DNA of 64,000 nucleotides. Source: Candidatus Methanoperedens sp. (GTDB taxonomy: Archaea > Halobacteriota > Methanosarcinia > Methanosarcinales > Methanoperedenaceae). The stretch spans positions 1-64,000 of the forward strand of contig JAPZAO010000078.1 of assembly GCA_027460615.1 (NCBI GenBank). The letters run 5' to 3'. The translations under genes and the position numbers were made by a program. The notes beneath the pieces are model-generated. The model did no database searches and was not told the DNA's origin. It saw nothing but the letters and a program-made list of their open reading frames with translations. Shown here in pieces: positions 24,133 through 33,532 of the stretch (within the stretch, counting starts at the first letter, position 1; each line of letters starts with the position of its first letter).

Positions 24133-25917
24133 ATGAATTTTCAACCTTTTTATAAATATTTGCGCCGCGACAGGACCCGGATTATCCTGTTTTCTCTCTT
24201 CACGGTTCTATTCGCCGTCTTTGAAGGAGCAAGCATAGGGCTTTTGATGCCCGCCCTGCAGTTCGTGGAAACCGGGAACCTGACAGGGGTCTGGAGCTTT
24301 TTAAATACGGTTCTTGAATCACTGGGCATAAAGCTGAGTTTTGTACTGATCCTTTTTGCGATACTGGGTATGGTTGTTTTGAAACAGGTGGCAGGTTATC
24401 TGCAGAAATGGTTTGAGACCCGGATAAGGGAGGATTTCGTGGTCAGGCTCAGGAGCGAGGCATTTGAGAAAATCCTGAATGCGGACATACGGTATTTTCA
24501 TAATAAGAAAACAGGTAATTTGATAGATACGCTGACCGCACAGACGAACAATTCCGGTTCAGGGCTTTTTGTTTTAATCAGGATATTCAGCAATATTATA
24601 ATAATTATAATATATCTTGTCTTGTTGCTGATCATCTCATGGCAGATGACGCTCATCGCTTTCATTATCATGTTCATCGCATCTGTCATTGTAAATTATC
24701 GCATCAAGAAATCCTTTGACTATGGGAAAAAGCTTGTTGAATTGAACAATAGTTTCAATGATTTTATTGTTGAGAGGCTGAGTGGCATCAGGGTCATCAA
24801 ATCTGCCGCATCTGAAAAGAAAGAGGTGGCGAAGCTGAATGAGATTGCCAGCAACGTCGCCACATTCAATGACCATTTCGCAGTGAATGCACAAAAAATA
24901 GTTTCCATATTCGAGCTGATTATACTTTCAGCCGTGCTCTTTATTTTTTATTATTCAGTCCAGGTATTGAAGATGCCCATCGCTACCCTGGCAGTTTTCA
25001 TGTTGGTAGTGGTAAGGATGGTGCCGCTGGCTATGACAGTAAATAATCTTCGAAATGAGATCGCCCTGCACCTTGGCAGTTTTGAGAACGTGAACAGGAT
25101 AATAAGAGAAAGTGAGGAGTATACAACTATCAAATCCGGCGTTACCCCGTTCAAAGGGCTGATGAACAGTATTGAGTTTAAGGAAGTGAGTTTTGCATAC
25201 AGTCCGGGCAATCAGGTTTTGAACAATGTCTCAATTTCCATCAAACGCGGGGAGACCGTAGCGATTGTCGGCGCTTCCGGGGCAGGGAAATCCACGCTGG
25301 CTGACCTGATATTGCGGCTGCATGATGCTACCTCAGGAAGGATTACTATAGACGGAATAGATATCAAAGAGTATGATGTTTTCACCCTGCGCAGGGGTAT
25401 AGGTTTTGTGAGTCAGGATGTGTTTCTTTTTAACGGCACAGTGAGTGAGAATATTGGCTATGGTTATGACGGTGCGAAACAATCAGATATCATAAACGCT
25501 GCCAGGATCGCACACGCGCATGATTTCATCGAAAAATTGTCAGAAGGTTATAATACCATACTGGGAGATCGGGGCGTGAAGCTCTCAGGTGGACAGAGGC
25601 AGAGGCTCGCGCTTGCGCGGGCTGTCCTGCAAAACCCTTCAATCCTGATTCTGGATGAAGCCACAAGCGCCCTTGATTCCGAGTCGGAACAGATGATACA
25701 GGAGTCCCTGGATAAGATCCGGGAGGAACACACCATAATTGCAATAGCGCATCGATTATCTACTATAGAGAATGCGGATAAAATAGTAGTGCTTGAAAAT
25801 GGAAGCGTGGTTGAAGAAGGGAAGCATGAGAACCTGATAAAAAAAGGGAAATATTATGCAAAGTATTATAATCTCCAGCATAATATTCAAAACAGCAATA
25901 AAACAATAGGCTCATAA
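24133..25917 (+). CDS. ABC transporter, fused permease-ATPase (PglK/MsbA type)
   Basis: A 594-residue half-transporter with an N-terminal six-helix exporter domain (about 15-310) and an ATPase domain. The ATPase has Walker A GASGAGKST (about 380), signature LSGGQRQRLALARA (about 485), Walker B ILILDEATSALD and the switch His in AIAHRLST. As a homodimer it would flip lipid-linked oligosaccharide across the membrane, as PglK does in Campylobacter. No Wzx-type flippase is seen in the window, so this is the only visible export candidate. The stop overlaps the next gene's ATG by 1 nt. Confidence 0.9.
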   Translation: MNFQPFYKYLRRDRTRIILFSLFTVLFAVFEGASIGLLMPALQFVETGNLTGVWSFLNTVLESLGIKLSFVLILFAILGMVVLKQVAGYLQKWFETRIREDFVVRLRSEAFEKILNADIRYFHNKKTGNLIDTLTAQTNNSGSGLFVLIRIFSNIIIIIIYLVLLLIISWQMTLIAFIIMFIASVIVNYRIKKSFDYGKKLVELNNSFNDFIVERLSGIRVIKSAASEKKEVAKLNEIASNVATFNDHFAVNAQKIVSIFELIILSAVLFIFYYSVQVLKMPIATLAVFMLVVVRMVPLAMTVNNLRNEIALHLGSFENVNRIIRESEEYTTIKSGVTPFKGLMNSIEFKEVSFAYSPGNQVLNNVSISIKRGETVAIVGASGAGKSTLADLILRLHDATSGRITIDGIDIKEYDVFTLRRGIGFVSQDVFLFNGTVSENIGYGYDGAKQSDIINAARIAHAHDFIEKLSEGYNTILGDRGVKLSGGQRQRLALARAVLQNPSILILDEATSALDSESEQMIQESLDKIREEHTIIAIAHRLSTIENADKIVVLENGSVVEEGKHENLIKKGKYYAKYYNLQHNIQNSNKTIGS

Positions 25918-27782
25918 TGAATAAAAAGACCCTTGTTATAGAAAAACTTGGCATTGTTCAACTTATCTATTATATTCTTTTTTCATGGCAGTTCAATGAG
26001 GCATTCTATCTGTCCGATGTATTCTATCTGTCTGAAAAAAGAAAAATTTTTAAGAAAATTATCCGGCCTTTATTATCGCGAATGAAAAAGCTCCGGGTGT
26101 TGAGGGATAAAGATTTCCCTGGGGCATATTACGATGTCCAGAAAGAGTCCGTTTTAAACGCCAATGAAAGATTTTATGAATCTAATCGGAACAAAACCGC
26201 ATTCAGGGATTTCTTGCTGAAGTTTAAAAACAATCCTCTTGTGGAGGTCAGTTTGAAAAAAGGATTGTTTGATTATACCTCAAGCAGGGTCAGGACATAC
26301 ATTTTTATTAAAAGAATGCTGGAAAAAAGTGATGATTCAATTGAATTCATACCAGTTGACAATATCGATTTTTCGGAGTATATCTCAAAGCCTTTGATCC
26401 CACCTTCGGATAGGATTCATATACCAATCAGCATAAAGTTTTTCAATAGATTAAAACAAACATTCAGCGGTGTAAACACAATTCTTTATGCAACTGCTAT
26501 TGCAGGATTTCTTATCCTCTCAAGAGGTGTTGTATGGCGCAAGCCCAAGCCCAAAAAATATGCAATTGGGCTTTTTGTTTTCAACGAGGGTATATACTGG
26601 ACAAGACCATACCATGACACATTTATTTATGGGGAAGGCATTTTCAGACCGGAGAATATTCTTCATGTCGTGGCAGACAAACTGCAGGATGAAAAAACAA
26701 AAAAATTTTATAAGGATTCAGGGTCCCAATATGTTGATTATGGAAAGATAAAAATCCCGGTCACTTATTTTGTAAAAAGAGTTATATTTGATTTTTATTT
26801 TAATGTTGTATCAACTGTTATCCGTTCTAAACATTCCAGTCCGTTTAATTCGATAACTTCAAAGCCTGCGATTCTGACAGCATATTATATCATTTTAAAT
26901 GAAATATTGTACTTAAATTATAATATAAAACTGTTTATCGCCAGGGATGAATATATTATTAATCATATTGCCCGGACTATCGTCGCCAATGAAAACAAAG
27001 GAAAAACGCTGGGTTTCATGCATGGCGACGACAGCTGTTTGTATTTTGGGAATAACTATTTATGTTTTGATTATTACTGCATCCATGGACAATTTTATAA
27101 AGAACTTCAAAGCCAGAGTCTTAAATATACCAAAAATATAGAAATCATCGGGGCAGGATTAGTTGGTCTTGACCAGACCTATAACTATATTTCAGAGGGA
27201 AAAGTTACCGAAAAATATAAAAAAACCGGTGAGAAATACAGGATAGTAACGGTCTTTGCATCTACGTTTGATCCAGATATTTATCTTACAAAAGAATTGA
27301 CATTATATTTCTATAAAACGGTCTTATCTTTACTAACAATTTATGACGATATATTCATCGTCATTAAACCGAAACATAAGGATCTATTGAAAACTGAAAT
27401 CATGCAGTTAATCGAAGAGACTCACAGAAACAGGGTAGTAATTGAGAACGATATCGATACATATGGACTTATTCCGATTAGCGATCTTATGATTGTTATC
27501 GGGTGCGGTACTGTTGGTATTGAGGGATTGATGGCAAATAAAAAAGTCCTATATTTCGATGTGTCAAATTATCAGGAGCATCCATATAAGGAATACGATG
27601 AGCATCTTGTTTCATATACTGAAAATGAATTTTATAGAAATGTCGAATGGATTTTAAAAGAAGGTAAGTATTTATCCCCTGAGACTTTGGAACATATCCG
27701 CTCTCGCCACGGTTTCAAATTTGACGGCAAGGTTGTTGAGAGACTAAGAAATACAGCACAGAAGGCACTGGCAGCTGAATAG
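25917..27782 (+). CDS. Large GT-B-like surface carbohydrate protein
   Basis: A 621-residue protein, basic and A+T-rich in codon use. A hydrophobic stretch near 190-205 (LYATAIAGFLILSRG) may touch the membrane. The C-terminal half has GKTLGFMHGDD, then IEIIGAGLVGLDQ, FIVIKPKHKD and IGCGTVGIEGLMANKKVLYF, the same order of elements as in the 637-aa protein at 20672. It is probably a distant GT-B transferase. The assignment is by pattern only and no catalytic residue can be named. Confidence 0.55.
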   Translation: MNKKTLVIEKLGIVQLIYYILFSWQFNEAFYLSDVFYLSEKRKIFKKIIRPLLSRMKKLRVLRDKDFPGAYYDVQKESVLNANERFYESNRNKTAFRDFLLKFKNNPLVEVSLKKGLFDYTSSRVRTYIFIKRMLEKSDDSIEFIPVDNIDFSEYISKPLIPPSDRIHIPISIKFFNRLKQTFSGVNTILYATAIAGFLILSRGVVWRKPKPKKYAIGLFVFNEGIYWTRPYHDTFIYGEGIFRPENILHVVADKLQDEKTKKFYKDSGSQYVDYGKIKIPVTYFVKRVIFDFYFNVVSTVIRSKHSSPFNSITSKPAILTAYYIILNEILYLNYNIKLFIARDEYIINHIARTIVANENKGKTLGFMHGDDSCLYFGNNYLCFDYYCIHGQFYKELQSQSLKYTKNIEIIGAGLVGLDQTYNYISEGKVTEKYKKTGEKYRIVTVFASTFDPDIYLTKELTLYFYKTVLSLLTIYDDIFIVIKPKHKDLLKTEIMQLIEETHRNRVVIENDIDTYGLIPISDLMIVIGCGTVGIEGLMANKKVLYFDVSNYQEHPYKEYDEHLVSYTENEFYRNVEWILKEGKYLSPETLEHIRSRHGFKFDGKVVERLRNTAQKALAAE

Positions 27783-27858
27783 AAGATGAAAATGCTTTGC
27801 AATTGTGAGACTGCGGATCGATTGATGGGATTGGCTAAATATAGACCAGATAAAAATG

Positions 27859-27867
27859 TTTAAATAC
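27859..27867 (+). promoter_or_regulatory. TATA box in the gap before block B
   Basis: TTTAAATAC sits in the 234-bp gap between the block A and block B genes, the largest gap of the glycan locus. Transcription would start near 27890, giving a leader of about 130 nt to neuA. A second weaker TTTTATAT lies at 27998-28005. No RNA gene or repeat is evident in the gap. Confidence 0.4.
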
Positions 27868-28016
27868 AGTATCGTGGATTAACCTGCTTGAACATGAAGT
27901 ATGCAGCGAGTGAATAAAATACCGATGAACTTTAAAGCATGAATTAAGAAAAAGAGATTAATTTAGTTTTCCATTAATTGAGAAGAATTCCCAAAGGTTT
28001 TATATGAAGTGGTTAG

Positions 28017-28742
28017 ATGTTGTTAAAAAATAAAAAAAATTTGAAAATCGTAGGCATAATCCATGCGAGAGGAGGTTCTAAAAGAATCCCTCTAAAAAAC
28101 ATTAAATTATTGGCAGGCAAGCCATTGATTGCACATATGATCGAATCAGCCCTTAAAAGCAGGAGATTGAACAAGGTTATAGTTTCGACAGACCATGATG
28201 AAATTGCAAGAATATCGAGAGAATATGGAGCTGAGGTTCCTTTCAAGAGACCAGTGGAACTGGCAGAAGACGTACCATCTGAACTTGTGAGTCAGCATGC
28301 GGTTGATTACCTGATAAAAAATGAAAATTATTATCCAGATATAGCTGTCACCATGCAGCCAACCACTCCTTTTTGCAGTCCTGAGGATATCGATGCATGT
28401 ATCGACAAGCTGATAGAAACTGATGCAGATTCTGTCATAACGGTCAGAGAGGTCAGAGAAAGACCGGAATGGATGTATAGGCTTGAAGGCGACAGGACTG
28501 TATCCTTAACAGGTATTTTGATACAGGGGGAAATTGGGGTTACACAGAGCCTGCAAAAACTGTACACGCCCAACGGAGCGGTATATGCCACGAAAATGAG
28601 GGTATTGAAGGAGCAAAACTTAATAATCGGCAGGGATAACAGGGCTGTAGTTATGCCTCCTGAGAGATCGATCGATATTGATGAGCCGATAGATTTTGTA
28701 CTGGCTGAAATTATGGCTAAAGAGCTTGGTTATGGTCTATAA
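28017..28742 (+). CDS. neuA: CMP-nonulosonate cytidylyltransferase (NeuA-like)
   Basis: A 241-residue enzyme that would activate a nonulosonic acid with CTP. GIIHARGGSKRIPLKNIKLLAGKPLI is the NeuA-type CTP-binding loop and MQPTTPF carries conserved contacts. No C-terminal esterase domain is present. The ATG at 28017 adds eight Lys-rich residues. TTG 28041 would give the more usual start MKIVGIIHARGG, so the true start is open. It overlaps the Gfo/Idh gene by 11 nt. NeuB, NeuC and the rest of the pathway lie 5-10 kb downstream. Confidence 0.9.
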   Translation: MLLKNKKNLKIVGIIHARGGSKRIPLKNIKLLAGKPLIAHMIESALKSRRLNKVIVSTDHDEIARISREYGAEVPFKRPVELAEDVPSELVSQHAVDYLIKNENYYPDIAVTMQPTTPFCSPEDIDACIDKLIETDADSVITVREVRERPEWMYRLEGDRTVSLTGILIQGEIGVTQSLQKLYTPNGAVYATKMRVLKEQNLIIGRDNRAVVMPPERSIDIDEPIDFVLAEIMAKELGYGL

Positions 28743-29751
28743 AGTGGGGATAATAGGCTGCGGTCAGATTGCCAGCATTTTTGAGGAAGATGCATGGAGG
28801 GAGCATCCCTGCACGCATGCGGGAGCATATGATGCAGTAAAAAGGACAAGGATCGTTGCAGCCGCGGACATAAGTGAAGAGAGACTGGACAGGTTCTCAA
28901 AGAGATGGGGGGGTAAAGTTTATACTGATTATAAAGAGATGCTGGAGAATGAAGACTTGGACATAGTAAGCGTCACCGCAAATACGCCGTATCATTCTGA
29001 GATGGTAATCAAAGCTGCAAAATCAGGTGTTAAGGCTATTTTCTGCGAGAAACCAATCGCTACCTGCATAGCTGAAGCTGATGAAATGATTCAGGCATGC
29101 GATGAACAAGGTGTGAAGCTGATAATCAACCACACCAGGCGATGGCATCCATTTTATCAGAAAGCAAAAGAGCTTGTAAACAATGGAGAGATAGGGGAAC
29201 TGACATCCATAACAGGATATTTTACGTCCGGGTTATTAATAGTAGGAACCCATTTCTTTGATACATTAAGATTCATAGCAGGGGATGCGGGATGGGTCAT
29301 TGGCAGCATTGAAAGGAACCAATCTGGCGATCCCAGCGGAAGCGGCTTAATAGGGTTCAAAAGCGGGATTGCGGGTTCGGTATTCGGGAGCAGCCAGAAG
29401 CAATACCTCATTTTCGAGATGGATATACAGGGAACACAGGGCAGGATATGTATAAAAGACAATGGAACAACTTTTAAACTTTGGACTACAAATAAAGAAA
29501 AGAAACATATAGATTTCAATGTACCAGGTGAACTTGTGCCAAGAAAAATATCCATAGAAAAAAAGAACAGCATGATAGCAGCAGTATCGGATGTAGTGGC
29601 TTCCATAGAAAATGACAGAGATGGGCTTTGTTCAGGAAGGGATGGAAAAGCAGCGCTTGAGCTGGCTTTAGCTTTTCATGAATCCGACCGGATGGGGGAA
29701 AAAGTGGAACTTCCACTTCAGGATAAGATATTGAGAATAGTATCAAGGTGA
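28732..29751 (+). CDS. Gfo/Idh/MocA oxidoreductase (second copy)
   Basis: A 339-residue oxidoreductase starting at ATG 28732 (MVYKVGIIGCGQIASIF). The upstream in-frame extension lies within neuA and is discarded. The EKP motif (FCEKPIAT), HTRRWHP and the beta-sheet domain parallel the protein at 17230. Both are followed by a DegT aminotransferase with a Cys-rich insert. It likely oxidises a hydroxyl before amination. The substrate is unknown. Confidence 0.88.
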   Translation: MVYKVGIIGCGQIASIFEEDAWREHPCTHAGAYDAVKRTRIVAAADISEERLDRFSKRWGGKVYTDYKEMLENEDLDIVSVTANTPYHSEMVIKAAKSGVKAIFCEKPIATCIAEADEMIQACDEQGVKLIINHTRRWHPFYQKAKELVNNGEIGELTSITGYFTSGLLIVGTHFFDTLRFIAGDAGWVIGSIERNQSGDPSGSGLIGFKSGIAGSVFGSSQKQYLIFEMDIQGTQGRICIKDNGTTFKLWTTNKEKKHIDFNVPGELVPRKISIEKKNSMIAAVSDVVASIENDRDGLCSGRDGKAALELALAFHESDRMGEKVELPLQDKILRIVSR

Positions 29752-29755
29752 TTAT

Positions 29756-31042
29756 ATGAGCGAAAAACTTGCAATTCTTGGCGGCGAGCCTGTACGCAAA
29801 AAGCCATTCCCACCATACCCTGTGATAGGAAAGGAAGAGATTGATGCTGTCAATGAAGTTTTGAAGAGCGGTAATCTATCCAGTTTTGCAGCCAGCGCGG
29901 GACCAAAGTTCCTTGGCGGGAGGAAAATTCGTGAATTTGAGGAAAACTTTGCAAAGTATCATAGTCTGGAATATGCGATCGCAGTGAACTCTGCCACCGC
30001 AGGACTTCATGTGGCTCTTGCAGCTTCGGGTATCGGCCCGGGGGATGAGGTTATTGTTCCCCCATATACTTTTACTGCGACAGCAACAAGCGTTTTGATG
30101 CACAATGCAATTCCAGTTTTTGCGGATGTAGACCCGAGAACATATTGTATAGACCCTGAGAGAATAGAGGAGGCAATAAACCCTTCCACAAAAGCAATCA
30201 TTCCAGTGCATCTTCTGGGGCATCCGGCTGAGATGGATGCGATTATGAAATTGGCGAATGAACATGATTTGACAGTCATAGAGGACTGTGCGCAAGCTCC
30301 TGGAGCAAAATATAAAGGAAAGCTCGTGGGAACGATAGGTGACGCAGGAGTATTCAGTTTCCAGGAAACCAAGAACATGATGACTGGAGAGGGGGGGATG
30401 ATTATTACAAAGGATGAAGAGCTTGCAGAAAGATGCAGGATGATCCGGAATCATGGAGAAGCGATAATCGAAGGCAAGAAGAGGTCATACATATCCAATA
30501 TCGTGGGATGGAATTACAGGATGACTGAAATGGAGGCAGCGATTGGCAATGAACAACTTAAGAAGCTAGACAGATTCAATGAAATCCGAATAAAAAACTC
30601 AAAATTTTTGACTAAAAATCTCTCAAAGATAGAAGGATTTAATGTGCCTTATGAAGCTCCGTCTATTCTTCATGTATATCATGTTTATGGAATGATATAT
30701 GAAGAAGAAAAAACGGGTATTCCAAGAAAAGCAATTGTTGAAGCACTGAATGCAGAAGGCATACCGTTCGGTACAGGCTACCCGCATCCTCTCTATGAAA
30801 ACCCGGTCTTCAAGGAAAAGATTGCATATGGGGATCATGGCTGTCCATTTACATGCCAGTTTTATAAAGGCAACGTGAGGTATGAGAGCGGATTATGCTC
30901 GGTTGCAGAGAGTTTATGTTACAAGAAAGCATTGTGGTTTTTTGGAGCGCGCCCTCCGGCTGCACAGATTGACATGCAGGATGTAGTTGATGCTTTTATT
31001 AAGATAGAAGAAAACATTGATGTACTGCGTGAATTAAAATAG
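29756..31042 (+). CDS. DegT-family aminotransferase with Cys-rich insert (second copy)
   Basis: A 428-residue PLP enzyme opening LAILGGEPVR. The PLP lysine is K206 (FQETKNMMTGEGG) and EDCAQAPGA is conserved. The C-terminal insert repeats the pattern of the 18228 protein: CPFTC (C363, C367), YKGN and GLC (C381), with an extra C388. It starts 4 nt after the Gfo/Idh stop. This duplicated oxidoreductase-aminotransferase module implies two related amino sugars or cyclitols, or two positions on one. Confidence 0.88.
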   Translation: MSEKLAILGGEPVRKKPFPPYPVIGKEEIDAVNEVLKSGNLSSFAASAGPKFLGGRKIREFEENFAKYHSLEYAIAVNSATAGLHVALAASGIGPGDEVIVPPYTFTATATSVLMHNAIPVFADVDPRTYCIDPERIEEAINPSTKAIIPVHLLGHPAEMDAIMKLANEHDLTVIEDCAQAPGAKYKGKLVGTIGDAGVFSFQETKNMMTGEGGMIITKDEELAERCRMIRNHGEAIIEGKKRSYISNIVGWNYRMTEMEAAIGNEQLKKLDRFNEIRIKNSKFLTKNLSKIEGFNVPYEAPSILHVYHVYGMIYEEEKTGIPRKAIVEALNAEGIPFGTGYPHPLYENPVFKEKIAYGDHGCPFTCQFYKGNVRYESGLCSVAESLCYKKALWFFGARPPAAQIDMQDVVDAFIKIEENIDVLRELK

Positions 31043-31052
31043 AGAGATTATT

Positions 31053-32108
31053 ATGAATTATATAAAAACTTCATGGAAAAAAGAGAAAAAGACAGATATA
31101 TCTATCGAAGTATTAAACCATATAGCTGCTAGAGGTTCGTTTGTTGTTATTGGGAGCAAAAGACTTTATAGGGATTTTAATGATGATGAGAATATATCGG
31201 AGACCGAAATAACTCCAAATCAGAGTTTACCTGAGAAGATTAACAATAAAATAAGGGAAGTTAACCTCAAATCCTGGATGGAAAACCTTGCAGACAATAT
31301 GGATGTCATCAAGTCGAATAAAGATATATCGCATATTCCAAAACAGAATGGTAAAGATGTCATAATAGTAGGCGGGGGTCCAAGTTTCAAAGAAAAAGGA
31401 CATATTGAAATTTTGAAACATCTTAAGGGGAAGACTATTATTTCAACAGATAAAATGTTGATTCCATTATTGAAATCCGGCATTACTCCCGACTTTGTTC
31501 TGAGCGTGGATGGACACAGACAATTAATAGAGACATTTTATGAAAGTGAACTGTTTGATGCGAAACTTTCTACTATTGGAATAATGGCAATTATGGTCGC
31601 ACCAAAGGTGGTTCAGAGATTTAAAGGGGAGAAAATTTTCTTTACACCAATGATCGATGATGTGGATCAACCTGTTTCACTCAGCATGGCACTAAGTCAT
31701 ATAACCAAAAAATCCATTTTATCTACTGGCGGTAATACGGGCATTACTTGCATAAATCTTGCGTATTATCTAGGTTTTAAAAATATAATATTGACAGGCA
31801 TGGATTTAGGTTACACTATGGAAACACCAATTGAAAAATCTGCATATTATCCCGTAGTAAAAGAAGTTGATCCAACAATAACACCTGAAAGATACAAGGA
31901 AACATATGTTATAGAAGGATACAACCCGGATTTCAAGATTAATTATTATACTGATGTGACATGGAAATCCCATATTGATAATCTTGTGCAGCAGTCAATA
32001 CAAATGTCTAAAGATGGGGTAAATATTATCAATGCCACAGAAGGAGGGGCGCTTCATGGCGGAGCGATCAAATCTATGAAATTGGAAGAAGCTATACATT
32101 ATGAATAA
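31053..32108 (+). CDS. Maf-type / DUF115 glycosyltransferase-like protein
   Basis: A 351-residue protein with the DUF115 (MAF_flag10) core: VIIVGGGPSFKEKG (about 105-118), IISTDKMLIPLLKSGITPDFVLSVDGH and NIILTGMDLGYT. Bacterial Maf proteins move pseudaminic or legionaminic acid from CMP donors onto flagellin Ser/Thr. The archaeal relative MptE instead makes a pterin pyrophosphate. Because neuA, neuB and neuC surround it, a nonulosonate transfer role is favoured. It overlaps the next gene by 8 nt. No membrane segment is present. Confidence 0.75.
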   Translation: MNYIKTSWKKEKKTDISIEVLNHIAARGSFVVIGSKRLYRDFNDDENISETEITPNQSLPEKINNKIREVNLKSWMENLADNMDVIKSNKDISHIPKQNGKDVIIVGGGPSFKEKGHIEILKHLKGKTIISTDKMLIPLLKSGITPDFVLSVDGHRQLIETFYESELFDAKLSTIGIMAIMVAPKVVQRFKGEKIFFTPMIDDVDQPVSLSMALSHITKKSILSTGGNTGITCINLAYYLGFKNIILTGMDLGYTMETPIEKSAYYPVVKEVDPTITPERYKETYVIEGYNPDFKINYYTDVTWKSHIDNLVQQSIQMSKDGVNIINATEGGALHGGAIKSMKLEEAIHYE

Positions 32109-33525
32109 ATTAAAAGTATTACTTATAAATCCTCCAATTAAACCCAAAGAACCTCCATATAATATACCTCTTGGTTTGATAAGTATAGCGGCAGTAATCA
32201 ATTCAGATGGTCATGATGTTGCTATTTTTGATAATAATGCGTATAAATTGAAACATGAAGAAGTAATAGGACAAATCAATGATACAATATGGGATATCAT
32301 AGGTATTGGGAATCTTGTCACCACATATAGGTGGCAGAAAAGAATGTTCACTCTTTTGAGAAATGAGTTCCCCAACACCATTCTGCTTGCAGGCGGAGGA
32401 CTTGCGACCAGCCTGCAGTACGACCTGATGCAATGGGTTCCGGAAATTGATATTCTTTCTATCGGAGAAGGGGAACGAACGATCCATCAGATATTAGAGA
32501 ATTTTGAGGATAAGAATTGGGGAAATGTCCGAGGAATCTATTATAGAGAAAATGAAAAAATACATTCTACTCCCCCTCAACAATTATTATCAGAAGAGGA
32601 ACTCAGCAATCTGCCTTTTCCCATGTATGAACTGTTACCACTCGAAGAAGTGTATTTCAAACATAGCGGTATACCTCTATCACCTGAAGCGATGGTTTCT
32701 AAACGCAGATTATCGATTGAATCTTCGAGAGGATGTCCTTTTTCATGCAGCTTTTGTATTGATTTGCCCACAGGTACGCCTCGAAATTTATCACACAAAA
32801 GAAAACTAAGATATTACAATCCAAGGCGAACGGTAGAACTCATAAAATATTTGCGATTGAAATATGCAATAGATTTTATTACATTTAGTGATGAGAATTT
32901 CACAGTAAATAAAAAATATGTTTTGGAATTCTGCGATTTGATGGAAAAGGGAGGATTAACAGATCTTGAACCGCCATTGCATTTCGGAACAACAGCTCAT
33001 GTCAATACTTTAGATAGAGAAATTCTGGACAAATTGAAGAATGCGGGATGCAGTTGTCTTGATATAGGGGCTGAATCGATGAATGCTGATATACTATCAA
33101 AAGATATAATAAAAAATTCAACACCGTTAAAAAATGAGTGGGCATTTAATGAATGTCTTAAAGCCGGAATATACCCCATAACAAACTTCATAATAGGATT
33201 ACCAAATGAGAATATGCAGTCAATTTATGATACTACAAAATTTCTAGTTGATAACGATATAGAATGCGGTCCCTTTTTTGTTACTCCCTATCCCAGAACG
33301 GGACTTTTTGAGAGATTCAGAGAACGCATCATTAAAGATTTTGTTTCCATTGAGAAATTCGTTATCAAATGCGAGGATGATGTTAGCCGGGATTTTGTCA
33401 TCAATTTAACAAAATACAATGATGCTGAACTCTTAGGAATAAGGCAGATGATCATTAATCATGATTTAGCGCAGATTATTAAATTTGCATCTCAAAAAGG
33501 AGAAAAGGTTGTTGAGAAGCAATAA
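32101..33525 (+). CDS. Radical SAM protein with B12-binding-like N-domain (second)
   Basis: A 474-residue paralogue of the 22633 protein. It shares the LLINPPIKP start, LAGGGLATS and IGEGE, again with no DxHxxG (DNNAYK). The cluster motif is C212-x3-C216-x2-C219. Late residues (FFVTPYPRTGLFERF) match the family's barrel end. The gene overlaps the Maf gene by 8 nt. The reaction is unknown. Co-location with the nonulosonate genes suggests it acts on that sugar, its acceptor or the lipid. Confidence 0.83.
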   Translation: MNKLKVLLINPPIKPKEPPYNIPLGLISIAAVINSDGHDVAIFDNNAYKLKHEEVIGQINDTIWDIIGIGNLVTTYRWQKRMFTLLRNEFPNTILLAGGGLATSLQYDLMQWVPEIDILSIGEGERTIHQILENFEDKNWGNVRGIYYRENEKIHSTPPQQLLSEEELSNLPFPMYELLPLEEVYFKHSGIPLSPEAMVSKRRLSIESSRGCPFSCSFCIDLPTGTPRNLSHKRKLRYYNPRRTVELIKYLRLKYAIDFITFSDENFTVNKKYVLEFCDLMEKGGLTDLEPPLHFGTTAHVNTLDREILDKLKNAGCSCLDIGAESMNADILSKDIIKNSTPLKNEWAFNECLKAGIYPITNFIIGLPNENMQSIYDTTKFLVDNDIECGPFFVTPYPRTGLFERFRERIIKDFVSIEKFVIKCEDDVSRDFVINLTKYNDAELLGIRQMIINHDLAQIIKFASQKGEKVVEKQ

Positions 33526-33532
33526 ACAAATC

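Noticed and set aside
27783-28016. Possible RNA gene or mobile-element remnant in the 234-bp gap
   Set aside because: No tRNA-like cloverleaf, inverted repeats or transposase fragments seen; only TATA-like elements and very short frames.
29876-30454. 192-aa antisense frame in the second DegT gene
   Set aside because: Shadow of a clear PLP enzyme; no start signal or motif.
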